Below, piece by piece: positions 37,426 through 49,830 of a stretch of DNA of 64,000 bases. This DNA comes from Morinoia aosen. Lineage: Eukaryota > Arthropoda > Malacostraca > Amphipoda > Talitridae. A program made the translations under genes and the position numbers. Positions within the stretch are counted from its first letter, which is position 1, and every line of letters starts with the position of its first letter. The stretch is from contig CM059578.1 in the NCBI GenBank assembly GCA_030386875.1, forward strand, positions 26,087,009-26,151,008, written 5' to 3'. The notes beneath the pieces are model-generated. The model was not told the origin of the DNA and did not search any database. It saw nothing but the letters and a program-made list of their open reading frames with translations.

Positions 37426-39174
37426 GAACACAACTCAAAATCGAGCGAGCTCTAGTTTCTGACATGTTTTGTTTTGAGATTTTTCGGACAGATTCGTAGC
37501 ATAATTTTTCGCGATCTCAGCGGACTCTAAAATCTTATCTTTATCGAAGTATTTGCAGCCTGTAATCGCCCTCGCGAGCCTCTCTATTTTAGATAGGTAC
37601 TAAATCTGCCACCTGCGAAAGCCACCCGCCGAAATACTGCTAAATTTTTCCGCAAAATTCTGCCAAAATAACGCCAAAACGCCCGTAAAAAAGACAGTTC
37701 ACAGAAAAAATACCCGTGATTTCCTGTACAGAAATACGCGGGGCATTTCGCCCTCCTTTCAACTTCAGCCAGCTGCAAGAGCTTCTGAAATTGCAAGGTT
37801 ACGTGCACTTAATTCATTCAGGTTGTTTAGATTATGTTGATTTCACTCAATTGGGTCAACAATTTCTAGCTAAAAGACTTATGTATGCAGCATTTGAGAC
37901 GTAAAACTTTTTATTTTTTATTTTTTATTCCAGAAATTGGTTTTTCAGAAGACGTAATTGGCACTTATTATAAAATGTTACCTGCTTGATATGAAAGGTG
38001 CAACTGAGAAAGAGAAACTGATCTTCGGCACGCCAGTATGAAACTACAAATTAAAAGTGGTGACAGATAATCCCCAAGTAGCGAGCTGCCCATTGATGTT
38101 CGCAAATTTTTTTAGCTGCAGCATAGCCAGAGAGAAAATCCATGAAGTTATCATCCCACTGAGAGTCCTTTCTAGAGTGCATCTCAGGACTTGAACAATG
38201 TATTTGTCCTTCAAACTAGATCGCCTGAATTGCATGTGCGGCAGAGCGAGTCCAACACGTTGACAAGTGACATGTGTCTCCGAAATAGCGCTTTATTTCA
38301 CGAAATTCTCTTTGCAAAATTCGATGTTTCGTCCAAATATGGAGTTCTAAGCAAAATTTTGACGTTGTAGTTCAATAGATCTTTCAAACTCGTGCGAGTC
38401 CTTCGTATTCAAGGAAACTCTTCACGCATGGTTTCCTCCTGAGAAAATAGCTCTTTTTACATCGTAAACTAGCGAGTCATTCAGCAATAAACCAAAATAA
38501 AGCTGTCCAGCTGCAGCGCGACCGACTCAAAATTTGAAGATTTTTTCTTTTGCTCTATGTTCGGAGACGAAGAATGAGATTCTGTCATGGGATTTTTTCA
38601 ATATTGTTGCAATTGTCGCTTAGGCAGAACGATGTTCCAAAGAAACACAATTGACTTTATTTTATTCATATATATTATACATACACTTTGAGCTCGTAAC
38701 TTTTGCTTCAAGTTCACGCCCTAGAATTTTATTCGATCGATTGCCATCTACATCCAACAATTAATGATACGAATATGTATGAGCTAGAGGAGAAATAAAT
38801 TATAGGAGTATTAATTCAATGGATTGCAGTCTTGCTGTGTTTATTTAGTATCATTCCATCCTTTTATCGTCACTTGAACAATTTTGTGACGGTAGCGGCC
38901 TTTCATCAGGACAATTTTTTTGTGATTTTTCCTTTGCCATTGTTCTCACTTATTTTCAATGAAATTTTCTATAAACAGTCACTGATAGTAACAATAATAA
39001 CATCCGGAGAGGATGTTGAAAGAAAACTGGGGCAGCCGTGCAGTCGGTTTCGAATGAGCTCAAATTTTGCGCGGGAAATATGACTAATTAGATTAGTGAT
39101 TATTTAATGGCTACAGATGACGATCTATGGTTAATTGGGGACTGTAGAAACAACGAATTAAAATTCAAGATTTA
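37426..39174. other. No recognisable gene
   Basis: Short frames only. A GC-richer stretch at about 37560-37760 holds overlapping plus and minus frames that I do not recognise. Confidence 0.4.
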
Positions 39175-39179
39175 AAGAC

Positions 39180-39420
39180 ATTATACTTCGATTTGATCGC
39201 GATGGGAGCCACCGGTGGTACACTGAGGGAATTTTCATAATGCTGCTGATCGACCGCTAGTCAAAAAATTAATTTTAATAAATACGTAATCAAAGCTAAA
39301 TGAAGACCCAATTCATTCAATGTTTACTATTTTCAAATTTTGCCTTACAAGTTGATTTTAAATTTGAGCTGAGCATTGGACTTCAGTCTAACCTTTCGCA
39401 GACAAACGTGTTTAAAAATG
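39180..39420 (+). mobile_element. R1 dispersed MITE-like repeat, uninterrupted copy
   Basis: It contains AGCCACCGGTGGTACACTGA, GGGAATTTTCATAATGCTGC, TTTTAATAAATACGTAATCA, AAGCTAAATG and CAATGTTTACTATTTTCAAA in order. These blocks align with 49755-49830 plus 51212-51400, where the LINE sits between them, and with 15640-15780. No LINE is present here, so this is an empty-site equivalent. Confidence 0.6.
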
Positions 39421-39544
39421 ACACTACGGCTGCCGTCATTACGACTGTCACATTACGGCTGCCTACAACTCATGCTGTCCAAATAAAGCCATTCGAGCAC
39501 CAACACTCCCGAGAATCAGCTAACTCAACGGTGCAGGATTACGG

Positions 39545-39880
39545 CGAATATTAATACCAATTTGGAATACTGGAAGCGTTCGACAATATCGGAACCCACT
39601 TGAAAGATTGGGACCGTACGACAAACTTAAAAGCCAATCAAAAGGTTTGCATTGCAAGTGGAATAAAAACCATGTCGAGGATTGGGAGCGTTCGAAGAAT
39701 TAAAAACCCAGCTCAAAAGTTGGGAGCGTACGTCGAGTTTAATGAATCAATTAAAAGGTTGGGATTATACGTCGAATTTAGAAGCCAATTAAAAGACTGG
39801 GAGAGTAGATCAATTTTGAAAACCAGTCAAAAGATCGGAAGTGCAATTTGAATTTGAAAAATCCGACAGAAAGATGGGCA
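39545..39880. repeat. Degenerate about 44-bp tandem repeat
   Basis: About seven units of the type AAAGATTGGGAGCGTACGTC followed by GAATTTAAAAACCAATTAA recur with many substitutions and small indels. A frame of about 83 codons stays open through it (39600-39851), but its peptide is simply repetitive. Confidence 0.75.
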
Positions 39881-40359
39881 CGAACTACCATGTGCTAGAA
39901 CAATAGACGCTAGTATGGTTGAAAGGAAGAGGTTTTTTTTTGGTTCTCAATCATAATCTTTTTCAAACTCATTTATTTTCTGAAGTTCTTTCATTGAATA
40001 AATATTAAACTGATAATGAGTGTGTTGACCAGAAAGAATGGGTGCTTTAAATTACCCAGTTCTCTTACGCCAAGGCTCCTTGTCGAGAAAAATGTACATT
40101 AAACAGAATTAAACAGACTGATCGAGCAGATTGCTTTTAATTTTACAAACTAAAGTTCGTAATTGCCATTAATTAGTAAAAAGCTTAAGGACTTTGTAAT
40201 CTTTCATTAGGCTTTACTTCCAAGGATCCTAGGAGTGTTGGAACGTACCAATTTTCCACCTCACGCCCCTTCCTTTTTCGCTAACCATAAGTAAAAATCA
40301 TTATCACTCAGCATCTTTTACTAGAGTGTTCACTCTTCATTTAATCATGAATAAGATTC
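39881..40359. other. No recognisable gene
   Basis: AT-rich sequence with no recognisable element. Confidence 0.45.
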
Positions 40360-40707
40360 ATGTCCGCATGTGTGATTCATCTGTTTCATTCCCAGCAACT
40401 TTCTTTTCAAGTGCTCCAAGTTCACTTTTATAACCAAGATTACACCATGCTGGAGGTCTTTCTCCAAAAAATCGGTGCTGGTGAAAAGTTCCGTGAAGAA
40501 AGCTTTGTACCCGGCGATACACAAAAATTAAACCCAATTTTTCAAAAGGAAAAAAGTCATTCTGATGCGGTGGGTAATTTTCAGTTTACGGCTTTCTTGT
40601 TCCTCCTTTTCTTCACGTTTTTTGCTTTAAGCATAAAAGCAAAGGCTGCTTTCGTCATCCTTATTTTCGGAGTATTGTCTTCAAATGTAAACAAAGCAAA
40701 AGTTTAG
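40360..40707 (+). CDS. Unrecognised open frame, 115 codons, doubtful
   Basis: This is the longest ATG-started frame in non-repetitive sequence here. The C-terminal half has a hydrophobic stretch (FLFLLFFTFFALS, then FVILIFGVLSS) that could span a membrane. The N-terminal half is mixed and charged (KIGAGEKFREES). I recognise no family, and no splice or promoter context supports it. In AT-rich DNA a frame of this length can arise by chance and hydrophobic residues are favoured by T-rich codons, so it is listed only as a possibility. Confidence 0.12.
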   Translation: MSACVIHLFHSQQLSFQVLQVHFYNQDYTMLEVFLQKIGAGEKFREESFVPGDTQKLNPIFQKEKSHSDAVGNFQFTAFLFLLFFTFFALSIKAKAAFVILIFGVLSSNVNKAKV

Positions 40708-41795
40708 AGAGCACTGAATAAAAGCCTTTTAATTAATTTTTTCAGCAACGATACTGATTTCAACATCAATATTCTGACAATTTACAATTAATCACTTGAA
40801 ACTTAGTAAGAAATTACAAGAAAATACTGAATAATTAGGTCCTAAGGAGCATCAGAGTAATAAAAATTTAAGTTCTAATTGAGGAGTTCCTTTGCAGCTG
40901 AAAACTCTAAAATATATCTCGAGTCGAGTACGTCATGAATGTATGAAGTGTTTTTACTTACCACATGCCATGACTACAGCTCTTAGGATAAAACGATATC
41001 CCGTTCATTGGAACGTCACCGAGAAAGATCATTATAAAATGATTTTATAAAATCATTATAAAACTTAAAAATTCCTGCAATTGTCTCTCCGTTTTTCTCA
41101 TTGAAAAGTGATTTTTGAAAATTCCGTATATAGCACCGCTGATATCGTCAAACCTTCCATTGCCACAGTTAAATGAAACATCTTGACGAGTTTCGACAAG
41201 ACTTCTTCTTTACATTTTTCGAACAGCTTCGCGTTCGTACCAAAAATTTCACCTAACATTGAGTCGCAACAGCACCTTAAAACCAAATAAAAAATCTGAA
41301 ATATGCTTGAAAAGAACAGCAAGTAGCGATTGAATATTCTCAAGATTTGTATAGGTGTAAATTCCTCAAGCTTTGACTCCTTCAGTGATTCTACGGAAAA
41401 GTGGTTGAATTTTGTTGGTTAAGACAATTTTTTCCAGTGATTGGTACACAACAACTCTTATATCTTCAAATAAAAATGTTTGAATTTCATTGACTCTGAA
41501 CAATAGCATCCTATCTTTGATTTTTGCTACAACTCTCAGTTTATCAAACATTTCAACGGCAGCGAGGGCTGGAAGTAAGTTCATCCTAGTGCAAAACTAT
41601 TTTTGCACCGTATTTCAGGTTTAATTTACAACGTATTTCTGTGTCTGAGAGTGTAGGAAGAGCACTTCATAAAATTTACTTGCAATGTGGACAAAAAGTT
41701 TGAAGGACAAAACTGGAGAGTCAGTTTGGCTGAAATATTATAATACTTATATGATAAAACACCTGGTGTCTCCTTCAATGAATAAATATGCAAGT
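40708..41795. other. No convincing gene; two adjacent minus-strand frames
   Basis: Minus-strand frames at 41366-41584 (72 codons, with stretches such as FRVNEIQTFLFEDIRVVVYQ) and 41098-41343 (81 codons) follow each other in different frames. They could be exons or a decayed gene but match nothing I know. At 41028-41062 a small AT-rich palindromic duplication of TCATTATAAAA is present. Confidence 0.25.
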
Positions 41796-41799
41796 TTGT

Positions 41800-42075
41800 T
41801 GAGTTGTATACAGAGTAAATTAAATCCTGGTGTAAAATTCCTTAGAATCATTTTCAAAGTTATTTAAAACCTGGTTTGCAAGTCCGTAGAGTTGTTTTCA
41901 AAGTAATTAAATCCTAGTTTACAAGTCCGTAAAGTTATTTTGCAAAGTAAATTAAATCCTGGTTTATAAGTCCGTAGAGTTGTTTGCAAATTAAATTAAA
42001 ACTTGGGGTACAAGTCCGTAGAGTTGTTTGCAAAGTAAATTAAATACTGGTTTGCAAGTCCGTAGAGTATTGAGT
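41800..42075. repeat. Degenerate about 44-bp tandem repeat, about six units
   Basis: Blocks TAAATTAAATCCTGGTTT, GCAAGTCCGTAGAGTTGTTT and GCAAAG recur with indels. The clearest core, AAGTCCGTA-AGT, occurs near 41880, 41924, 41968, 42011 and 42056, giving a spacing of about 44 bases. Confidence 0.85.
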
Positions 42076-44245
42076 GAATCAAAGTAAATCCGTGTAAATG
42101 AAGAAGTTTATATAATTTTTGAGCTTAATTTCTCCCATGTCATTACAATAAGAATTTCATGGAAACGCATTTAATTCATAAAGAATTTTATGTACTTAGT
42201 ATGCTGCTCAACCAAGCATATTGGATATGCAGGTGGTATTCATGTTTCATCACTGTAATGATAAAGGATTCATCAGACAGTGCTGTGAGACCCGTATCGA
42301 AAGCTGAGAAAATTATGCCAGCAAGACAAAAGTTTGAATTAACGTTACTTCGTATTTTGGATACGGCTCTCACTAGACTTTTCCGTTTATTAACCACTTC
42401 TAGAATAAGTAACCTTGAGCTCTAACAATGGTGTACAAGTTTTTAGCCAAAGTTCACTTTTCTGTCACCGACATGTATACTCGTGAACTCATTCTCAAAA
42501 GTTAGGATTTTATGAGAAGGTATTCTTGTAATCCTAATACGTAGTTTCAGAATAGAGAACGAACGACAGAAGAAGTTCAAATATTAAATTGATGTAACGG
42601 TTCATAATCGAAAGCGAAATACTGTAAAAAAATTATAAAACCGTTTTGAAATGGAACGTATCTGCATCATTAATTATTTTGAATGAAGTTAAAATTTCCA
42701 ATAAGATAAACTGATGTTCTGCTTATAGAGACTTCCGGAAGATTTTCTACGACACTTTAGTTTCTTTTTTCTTCATTATTTCCACTGAGAGGCCACCGCT
42801 GTTCTTCACTTCTCATTTATATGACAAATTCAATGTTCGCTAATTCTCGTTAAATTTATTTATGATACAAAATTCATCCTAGAAAAATGTGATTTAAAAA
42901 AAGTAAAACATGATGAATAAATTCTTTATTTACTTACCTTGAATGAGCTTGTAGTCTTCAATCAGAAACACAAAGCATCCATATTCGCTAATTACAAATC
43001 AGAAAATTTTTCATGGCAGAATGACAACGAAGTCTTCACACGGTGCGTTGTGTTTGCCCTTCGATGGTCAAATTTTTTTCAATAGAATTTCTCCAATATT
43101 AGCATCGACTCGTATTATTTTTTTATTCTACTGATTTTAATGCACTTCGGGTGTGCATTGCCACATAAAATTTTCACTCTAATCTCCATCCAAATGTTTG
43201 TCTAGGCCTTTGACGGGCATCATCACGTTCAGGTTCTCTTGTCCTCCACAATTTCCCAGGTTTTCAGAAAGCACGCGTTGCTCCCGATGCAATTGCCCCG
43301 ATCTTCTGTGTCTGCCGCGAAAAATGCCGGGCATAAATAATGTAAATAGAATCTGCGGAAAATTATCGAAGTTGCCTCGCGGAAACCTCCCACATAAATT
43401 ATCGAAGAAGGTTTCTGGTTAGCGTTCGAGTGAACGATATTGGTTGTGCTGATGGAATTTCGATTATCCTTTAGGCTAAATTTCTTTTTTATGTGCTTTC
43501 AACACGAGACCTGCCGCGCGGAACCGCGGGAGAATGTTAAAATGTGTACGAGATTGGATAAGCATTGTCTGATTCTGGCCAAAGATGCGGTACGAAAGTG
43601 GGAGAACACTTGAAACTCTCAAGCCGAGGTATAATTTCAAATGGATTAAAAAGGAAAAGTGAATTTAGCGTTCCTACCTAACCCCCGTTTCATGTGTCGA
43701 GTTTTCAACCTTAAATAACATTGATAAATTAGATTTTCGGTTACTGTGTATGCGAGTATTGACCGAATTCAGCAACCATCAACTACCAGACCTTCAAGAT
43801 AAGCGTTCAAAATCCGTAGAGCACACTTGCATATATTTTTGAAATCCCATAACTGTTTCTGTATCATACCCAACTGATCACTCGTAATTTTAAGAAAAAT
43901 AACGAACGAAATAAATTTATGTTAATACGCAGAGTTCAGCGTCGCTGGGCCAAGAAAAATTAAGGCTTTGAGGAAAATTAAGAAAAATTAAGACTTCGCG
44001 CATAATGTTGGAATTTCCTCAAATAAGTCTACTGCTAATTATTTTTGACGCGTTACGAAACCACGAAGCATTTTCTTACACGGAAATATTTGCGGTGCAA
44101 GGAACTTTAAAAGTATTGTTGATTGGTTTTGAGGGACCAAATCCCGCTTCAGAATATTACTTTATCCCAAACCTATCACCTTCCAGAAGATAAACTAAAT
44201 GTCTTTCTTCACAGTGGCACCTCCTGATAACGTTTCCCCTTGCCT
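42076..44245. other. No recognisable gene
   Basis: A GC-richer patch at about 43190-43430 with an open frame (43198-43422; Cys- and Pro-rich, for example RCSRCNCPDLLCLPRK) was read but not recognised. The rest is AT-rich. Confidence 0.35.
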
Positions 44246-44249
44246 ATAT

Positions 44250-44678
44250 GGAAGTGTAAGATTGTATAATTATGCTAAGCATTATCTCATGAGGGATAAA
44301 ACTTCCATGTTACTTACTTATGAGCAAGTAAGACGAGACATCATTAGGGGACTGTTTAAAGCGATTCTAAGCGTGCCTTTAATTGCCTATTTTGAAGTGT
44401 AAGATTGTAATGTGTAATTATACGAAGCATTATCTCATGAGAGATCCAACTTCTCCATTCTTTACTTATAAGTTAGTAAGAAGGACATCATTAGAGGACT
44501 GTTTGAAGCGATTCTAAGTGTGCCTTTAATTGCCTACATAAAAGTGTATGATTGTGTAATTATACGAAGCATTATCTCATGAGAGATCCAGCTTCCCCAT
44601 TATTTACTTATAAGCTACTAAGAAGAGACATCATGAGGGTGCTGTTTGAAGCGACTCTAAGCGTGCCTTTAATTGCCG
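44250..44678. repeat. About 145-bp tandem repeat, three units
   Basis: Units begin GTGTAAGATTGT (near 44252, 44396 and 44544, the last with GTATGATTGT). They contain AAGCATTATCTCATGAG, TTACTTAT-AG, AGACATCAT-AGG and end with GCGTGCCTTTAATTGCC. Unit lengths are about 143-148 and indels are few. Confidence 0.85.
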
Positions 44679-47587
44679 GCACTGAATGACGCGAGAGCGG
44701 ACTTCTTATTTGCGGCCCAGAACTTGGCAAAACCAACTCAGGCGTCGCCTCATCGAACACTTCACCCAATTCCCTCATTCAGTGAGCCCAGCAATGCCGA
44801 ACTTCACGAGAAGCAAAATCGAAGAACACCTGTTGCCTATTCTACAAAGTCAACCTAGGCATAAAGCGCCCTACAATTAATGAACGAGTTAAGCCAACCC
44901 CCTGCAACGGAACACTCGCGAATTCAAACCTGGAGCAAGACGCGTCTCCAATTAGGGAACTTGACAGCGAGAGTTGGTGGGCTTCGAGTGAAGTCCGTCA
45001 CCATCTCTCAGATCGCAGCGCCATCACCGCATTTAATGCTTTGAACGCGTTTAATGCTTCGAACGCTGTTAATCACGCAGTGCTCCCCATCCACCGAGCG
45101 GGATCTGATCCCCATCAATCGAACGTCCGCTTGTGGAGATGACACTATTCGCATAAATTCTAATTTCGTATGCTCAAGATGGTGATAATTGCTTCGTTCT
45201 TGCGTTAATGAACCCGTTAATTTTGACACGAGACAAGGGATTTTTTAGCTTCAATAGCATACGTCGTACTGTCTGAATGCTTATCTGTTGTGTCGCCACT
45301 ATCAGGCGTCTATGTTCTTTTTCAATTTAAATGCACGATTCATGGTTCTTATCGCAAAAACTCATGGTGATTTTAAGGATATCTATGACTGTTCCAAAGT
45401 TTGCCTGGTTTTGAAAATTTATCTGTGGACTGACGCTTTTTCCTTTCTTTTTTTTATCCGTGTATTATAAACTAAAATAACGTGCAACATCCATTTGGCA
45501 TCCTGCATTCATTACCTCTAAAGTTGTTCCTAAACTACTGAATTTAATGTACAACCACGCACAGAAACTAATCTATCAGGCTTGAATCGCGAAATTTCCT
45601 TATAGTTGGCAGTTACGAAGCGGTGGCTGCAAGAGAATGGCCCGCCATGTCCGCCACTCGAGTTTATCATTTTAAACTCTGTAGATTTTCGGGAGTTGCG
45701 TGACCAGAGTCGCAACGAGAGGGAGACTGAACTTTTTTCTTTGTATTTGGCTTGTCACCGCAGCATGTGAGGTGAATGTTGCCCCCTTATTCCGGAGTAA
45801 TTGCACCGCTTTCAAGGATGTTCTTCATCGCACGTGCCCAAATTTCTTCGCGGAATGAAATCCCGAGTGTAAGAGTCTCTATGGAGGAAATATTTTGTAA
45901 AAATTAGATTTATTTTCGGTATTACATGTCGTATGTTTCATTACTCATGACTCGGCATGCGTTCAGCAGTTTTGACCCAGCCTTTCATCACTGATCGATT
46001 TGTACTTTTTTGAGTATTTGTTTTTTTTTTTTTGGGAGAGGCATTTGGTTAGTTAATTATTAACCTCCTCGTAAAAAGTAACATCACTTCTCATACTTGA
46101 ATACAGGATTTATTGCATAAGATTTTTTTTTGTTAACTTCCTCAGTGGTCAAATACAATCTCCGATATTCCATGATGGAGAAAACTATGGACGACAGTTC
46201 CAAATAAGTGCATGAAAACCTAAATTTACAACACAACGTGAGAATAAAAGAGTAGCGGGAAAGTCAAGGAAATTGACCGTTTAAAAAATTTTCTTGTTAA
46301 AATTCAAACTTTGTGAACATAGTTTAAACAAACTTCTTGCTGTTGCGGCTGGTATTTCCTAAATTAGTATTTCAGCGTCAAATTTTCGATGGGTGTTTTT
46401 TCCATCTATTGATCTCATTCTGGATGCAGCAAACTTTCAGCAATGAATTTTACAGCACGCACTTGCCGGAGCTCAACACAAGCAATGAAAGTTCATACTC
46501 ATCCTGAATGAAGTGATTCAGAACAGATCTATTTTGTAAAGAAAATGTTAACGTGGACTACTCGCTGTACCATTAGCGCAAGTAAATTGAACAAAATGCG
46601 GAAAAAAGTTTAAAAATTGTGGTTTGAAGTGTTAAACAAACGTTGAGCAAGCGTGATATTTTGGCGAAGAAATGATACTGTTCCATGTTGTTAGTGAAAC
46701 AATGACTTGAATGCGTTCGACAATTTTGCTGATCAGTCAATTGAGGAACGGCAATATCTTGCCGATAAGTGGTGATTGAGAGAAGCGAGGCAGCACTCAT
46801 ATTACCTCAGATGGCACAAAAATTAGTGATAGTCTAATATCTTGAAACAATATGGGTTGATGGAAGGTGCTCAGCAATATTCTAAGAGGACGTAAAGGCC
46901 GTTAATAATTGAGTATATTTCTGATATTTTGGTGGGGATGGTAATTTCTGTACCTACTGCGTGAGCGTTAAAGTTCTAGTAAAAAAAATTTAAACTCTGA
47001 TGCACGTGTTTAGCATAGTTTCTCGAAAGTTTCTAGCACAGAGGGACATGTAAAGGTAATACAAACAGTTATTTGTCACCTGTGCATGTACTTCGGTGCA
47101 ATTTTTTGTGATTACCGCCGTAAACCTACCACCGCAATATATTTTCTCTTCCTGCAGCATCCCCACAATTCGACTCTGCTTACCCAAAATCTACGGACTC
47201 CTCCCCATCTTCCGAGACTACATAGGTAAGGTCGCAAAGGGACCTTCTCGCTCTTGTCGTTTGCTGGCGCGGAGACATGAACACTCGCACGCTTCTCTTC
47301 AGTTTACAGCATGTTGACTGCCTAGGGACGCGAGGAGCCAAAAGCGAAGAGTATGCACTTACAAGAATTATTAGTACACACGGCCCATTAAAAAAAATGA
47401 CAGGATTAGATATAGGACCAACTGAGCTTGAACATGGCTTTCCCATGATTTCCCATGCTATTCTCATGCTTCCCAATACTTTGCCAAGTCTCAACCGCTG
47501 ATATTCTATTCAACCTAATCTAACCTACCAATACACATGATATTCATTCCTACTCCCAATCTGCTGGGTTAAGGCAAAGAAAATTGT
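44679..47587. other. No recognisable gene
   Basis: Locally GC-richer stretches lie at 44690-45140 and 47100-47350 and carry overlapping frames on both strands (for example 47180-47494 minus, 104 codons). None has a recognisable domain. A T-rich run is at about 46020. Confidence 0.35.
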
Positions 47588-47690
47588 GGAGTCGGATGAA
47601 GCTTGTATCACAGATACGCTCATCTCACACTGCAGGCTGGTGGGTGTGGCACACGGACGGACGGACGGACGCGGCTCCGTTTATAATATA
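47588..47690 (+). repeat. R5 dispersed repeat with GGAC tail, copy 2
   Basis: The same block order as 9900-10000: GCTTGTATCACAGATACGCT, CACAC, GGCTGG, four GGAC units, GCGGCTCCG and TTATAATATA. The microsatellite here is a cleaner run of GGAC than in copy 1. Confidence 0.55.
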
Positions 47691-49240
47691 CATTAACGGT
47701 CAAATTGTGAACTAGGCCGCGCTTACACTGAAATCGCATGCCAGCTTATTATGTACGTATTGGGTTAATTCGATTCGCTTTTGTGTTCGTCGAGGAAATA
47801 AAATGTACGCAAGCATGTAGTGTTTGTCATTAACAATTTTACGAAAGTGTTAATCAGGTAAACAATTTGAACTGAACCAAGGACTTCCTTCCATTAAGCA
47901 GACATATGTAGGGCTCGTGGGACTGATGATCCCTAAATTAGGGCGATGGAAGTAGTCTAGTAAAATATCTGGACGACCAGCGTAGTGTGGCAGAGGCAAA
48001 GTGAAATGATATGAAAAGTTTTACATTTTTAGTACAAGTTTTTTTTGCAAATCTATTTTCATTATAATACAATTACGAATACGAATGTAATTTGGCTAAT
48101 GAACATAATTTTGATAGACAACACAATTTATGTGCCCTAATTCTAGGAGTGAATCAAATTTCCTAGATGAATCTGCAATTGTGAATCATATTTTAAAACA
48201 CTTTTTTGTACGAATGTAAATTTCTTAAAAAATTTAAAACTCTTTTTTGGCTGTAAATCTATAACAAATACTCCAGAGAAATTGTACTATTTTGCATCAG
48301 AATGACAACGAAGATTCTTTTCAACGTGAGTAAACATTAGACTTCGGCTAAGGGTTGCTGCCATCTCTTCTGAACGATGAATATCTGAGCGCCAAAAGAG
48401 GTCGTTTTGTGCGGCAGGGCTAAGCAGGCAAACTTAGCATTGCTGCTGCCTTCTCTGCTAGATCTCATCCCGAGGAACAAAGAATTTCTCTTGCAGTGTT
48501 ACAATTGTACGTGGAAACCGTGAAATTTCTTTCAAAATCATCCGCTTTTCCACGATTTAAAGAGAAGTTGGCTTATGTTCCAACCCATGAAAAAGGTTTC
48601 GAGAAACGTTTCAAATCTACGTTTCGAACAGCGCGCAGTGCAGGCTGTCAAATTCGACATAGCTACTTAGTGTCTGAAATTTTTGAACATTGAATGTTTA
48701 ACGGTGTTTTGGAGTAAATATTTTCCTAAATTCCTACTTTTAGATAATAAGAACTAAGTCAACTAAGAAAAACCTACGATGGCAGTTGTTTGTTACGATG
48801 ACATTAACAACTATTGTTTATTTTGGGTGCCGTGTCTAATGTTTACAACGGATAAATTTTGTTAGGTATTTTACCATAACAGATTTATTTCTTACACCGT
48901 CGTGTAAACAAAAATTATCTTGCTCGCTTCGTTTGGAGATTCCTAATATGTGACTGACTAACGTTTCCCTGTTCCATTTAAAATTATTCAATATTTACGA
49001 TTAGAAATTTTTCCACTGAAAATTTCTCCAAAATTAGCTGTACACCAGCAGCAAAATGCGTTCCATTTAAAAAATACCAAGTGCAGAATATGAAAAAAAT
49101 ACCCTCGTGAAAGTTTGCTGAAATGAAGCACACGACCGCAAAGTGCATTCAATTCGTCGGAAAAATCTTAGGAAAATTATTTGCCGCGCTATGCATGGCA
49201 CTTGGGGAAGTTACGTGCTAAATTAGTACTTGTAATCTCA
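47691..49240. other. No recognisable gene
   Basis: AT-rich sequence. A frame of 65 codons at 48496-48693 was read and not recognised. Confidence 0.45.
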
Positions 49241-49435
49241 TTTTAATTTGGTACCTTGGTTTGCATTCTGTGATTTGGATTGTGTTTCGCCCAGCACGCA
49301 ATGCAGGAAAGGACTTATTTTAATTTTAATTTGGTACATTTTAATTTGGTACCTTGGTTTACATTCTGTGATTTGGATTGTGTTTCACCCAGCACGCAAT
49401 TCAGGAAAGGATTTATCAGACGGCGTGAGGACGTT
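49241..49435. repeat. Two-copy tandem duplication, 98-base period
   Basis: TTTTAATTTGGTACCTTGGT starts at 49241 and again at 49339. Both copies continue through TTCTGTGATTTGGATTGTGT and CCCAGCACGCAAT to AGGAAAGGA, with very few differences. Confidence 0.9.
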
Positions 49436-49479
49436 TCAACATGAGCATACCACGTTGACAATGTTTGTGCGGTTGTTAC

Positions 49480-49665
49480 GCCCGGGTAAGTAAGGTTGTA
49501 AGAAGCAAACTAGGAAAATCGACTCCGCTGTTCGAATGCATCCCTATCTTTTCTAAGAAGGGTGAAAAAATGCAACAAATCAATGACAATTTACCTAGTA
49601 TGCCAAATAAAAATTTTTAATCGGTAGTGAAATTACTAAACCATTATTCATTTGTACCGGAATCC
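49480..49665 (+). repeat. R2 dispersed repeat, copy 2
   Basis: The partner of 19885-20075. It holds GTAAGGTTGTAAGAAGCA, GGAAAATCGACT, TCGAATGCATCCCTATCTTT, and an ATTATTCATTTGTACCGG end matching TATCATTCATTTACACCGG of the first copy. Confidence 0.5.
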
Positions 49666-49744
49666 AAATGGGAAATTAACCTAGTCCCAATACTTAGGCG
49701 ACATGCCAACTATGAATGAAAAACAGTACTTTGAATGTTTTAAT

Positions 49745-49830
49745 GCGTAGTTCGCCGTGTGAGCCATCGGTGTACACGGAAGAAATTTTCGTAATGCTGC
49801 TAATCCACCAGTAGCCTCAAACTTTTAATT
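49745..49830 (+). mobile_element. R1 repeat, left part of a copy split by a LINE
   Basis: Contains GTGAGCCATCGGTGTACAC, AATTTTCGTAATGCTGCTAA and CCACCAGTAGCC, aligning with 39190-39270. The continuation of the repeat is found beyond the minus-strand LINE at 51212. Confidence 0.6.

Noticed and set aside
41098-41584. A decayed receptor or enzyme gene from two neighbouring minus-strand frames
   Set aside because: The translations look protein-like in places, but no family motif is recognised and there is no splice evidence, so it was not called a gene.
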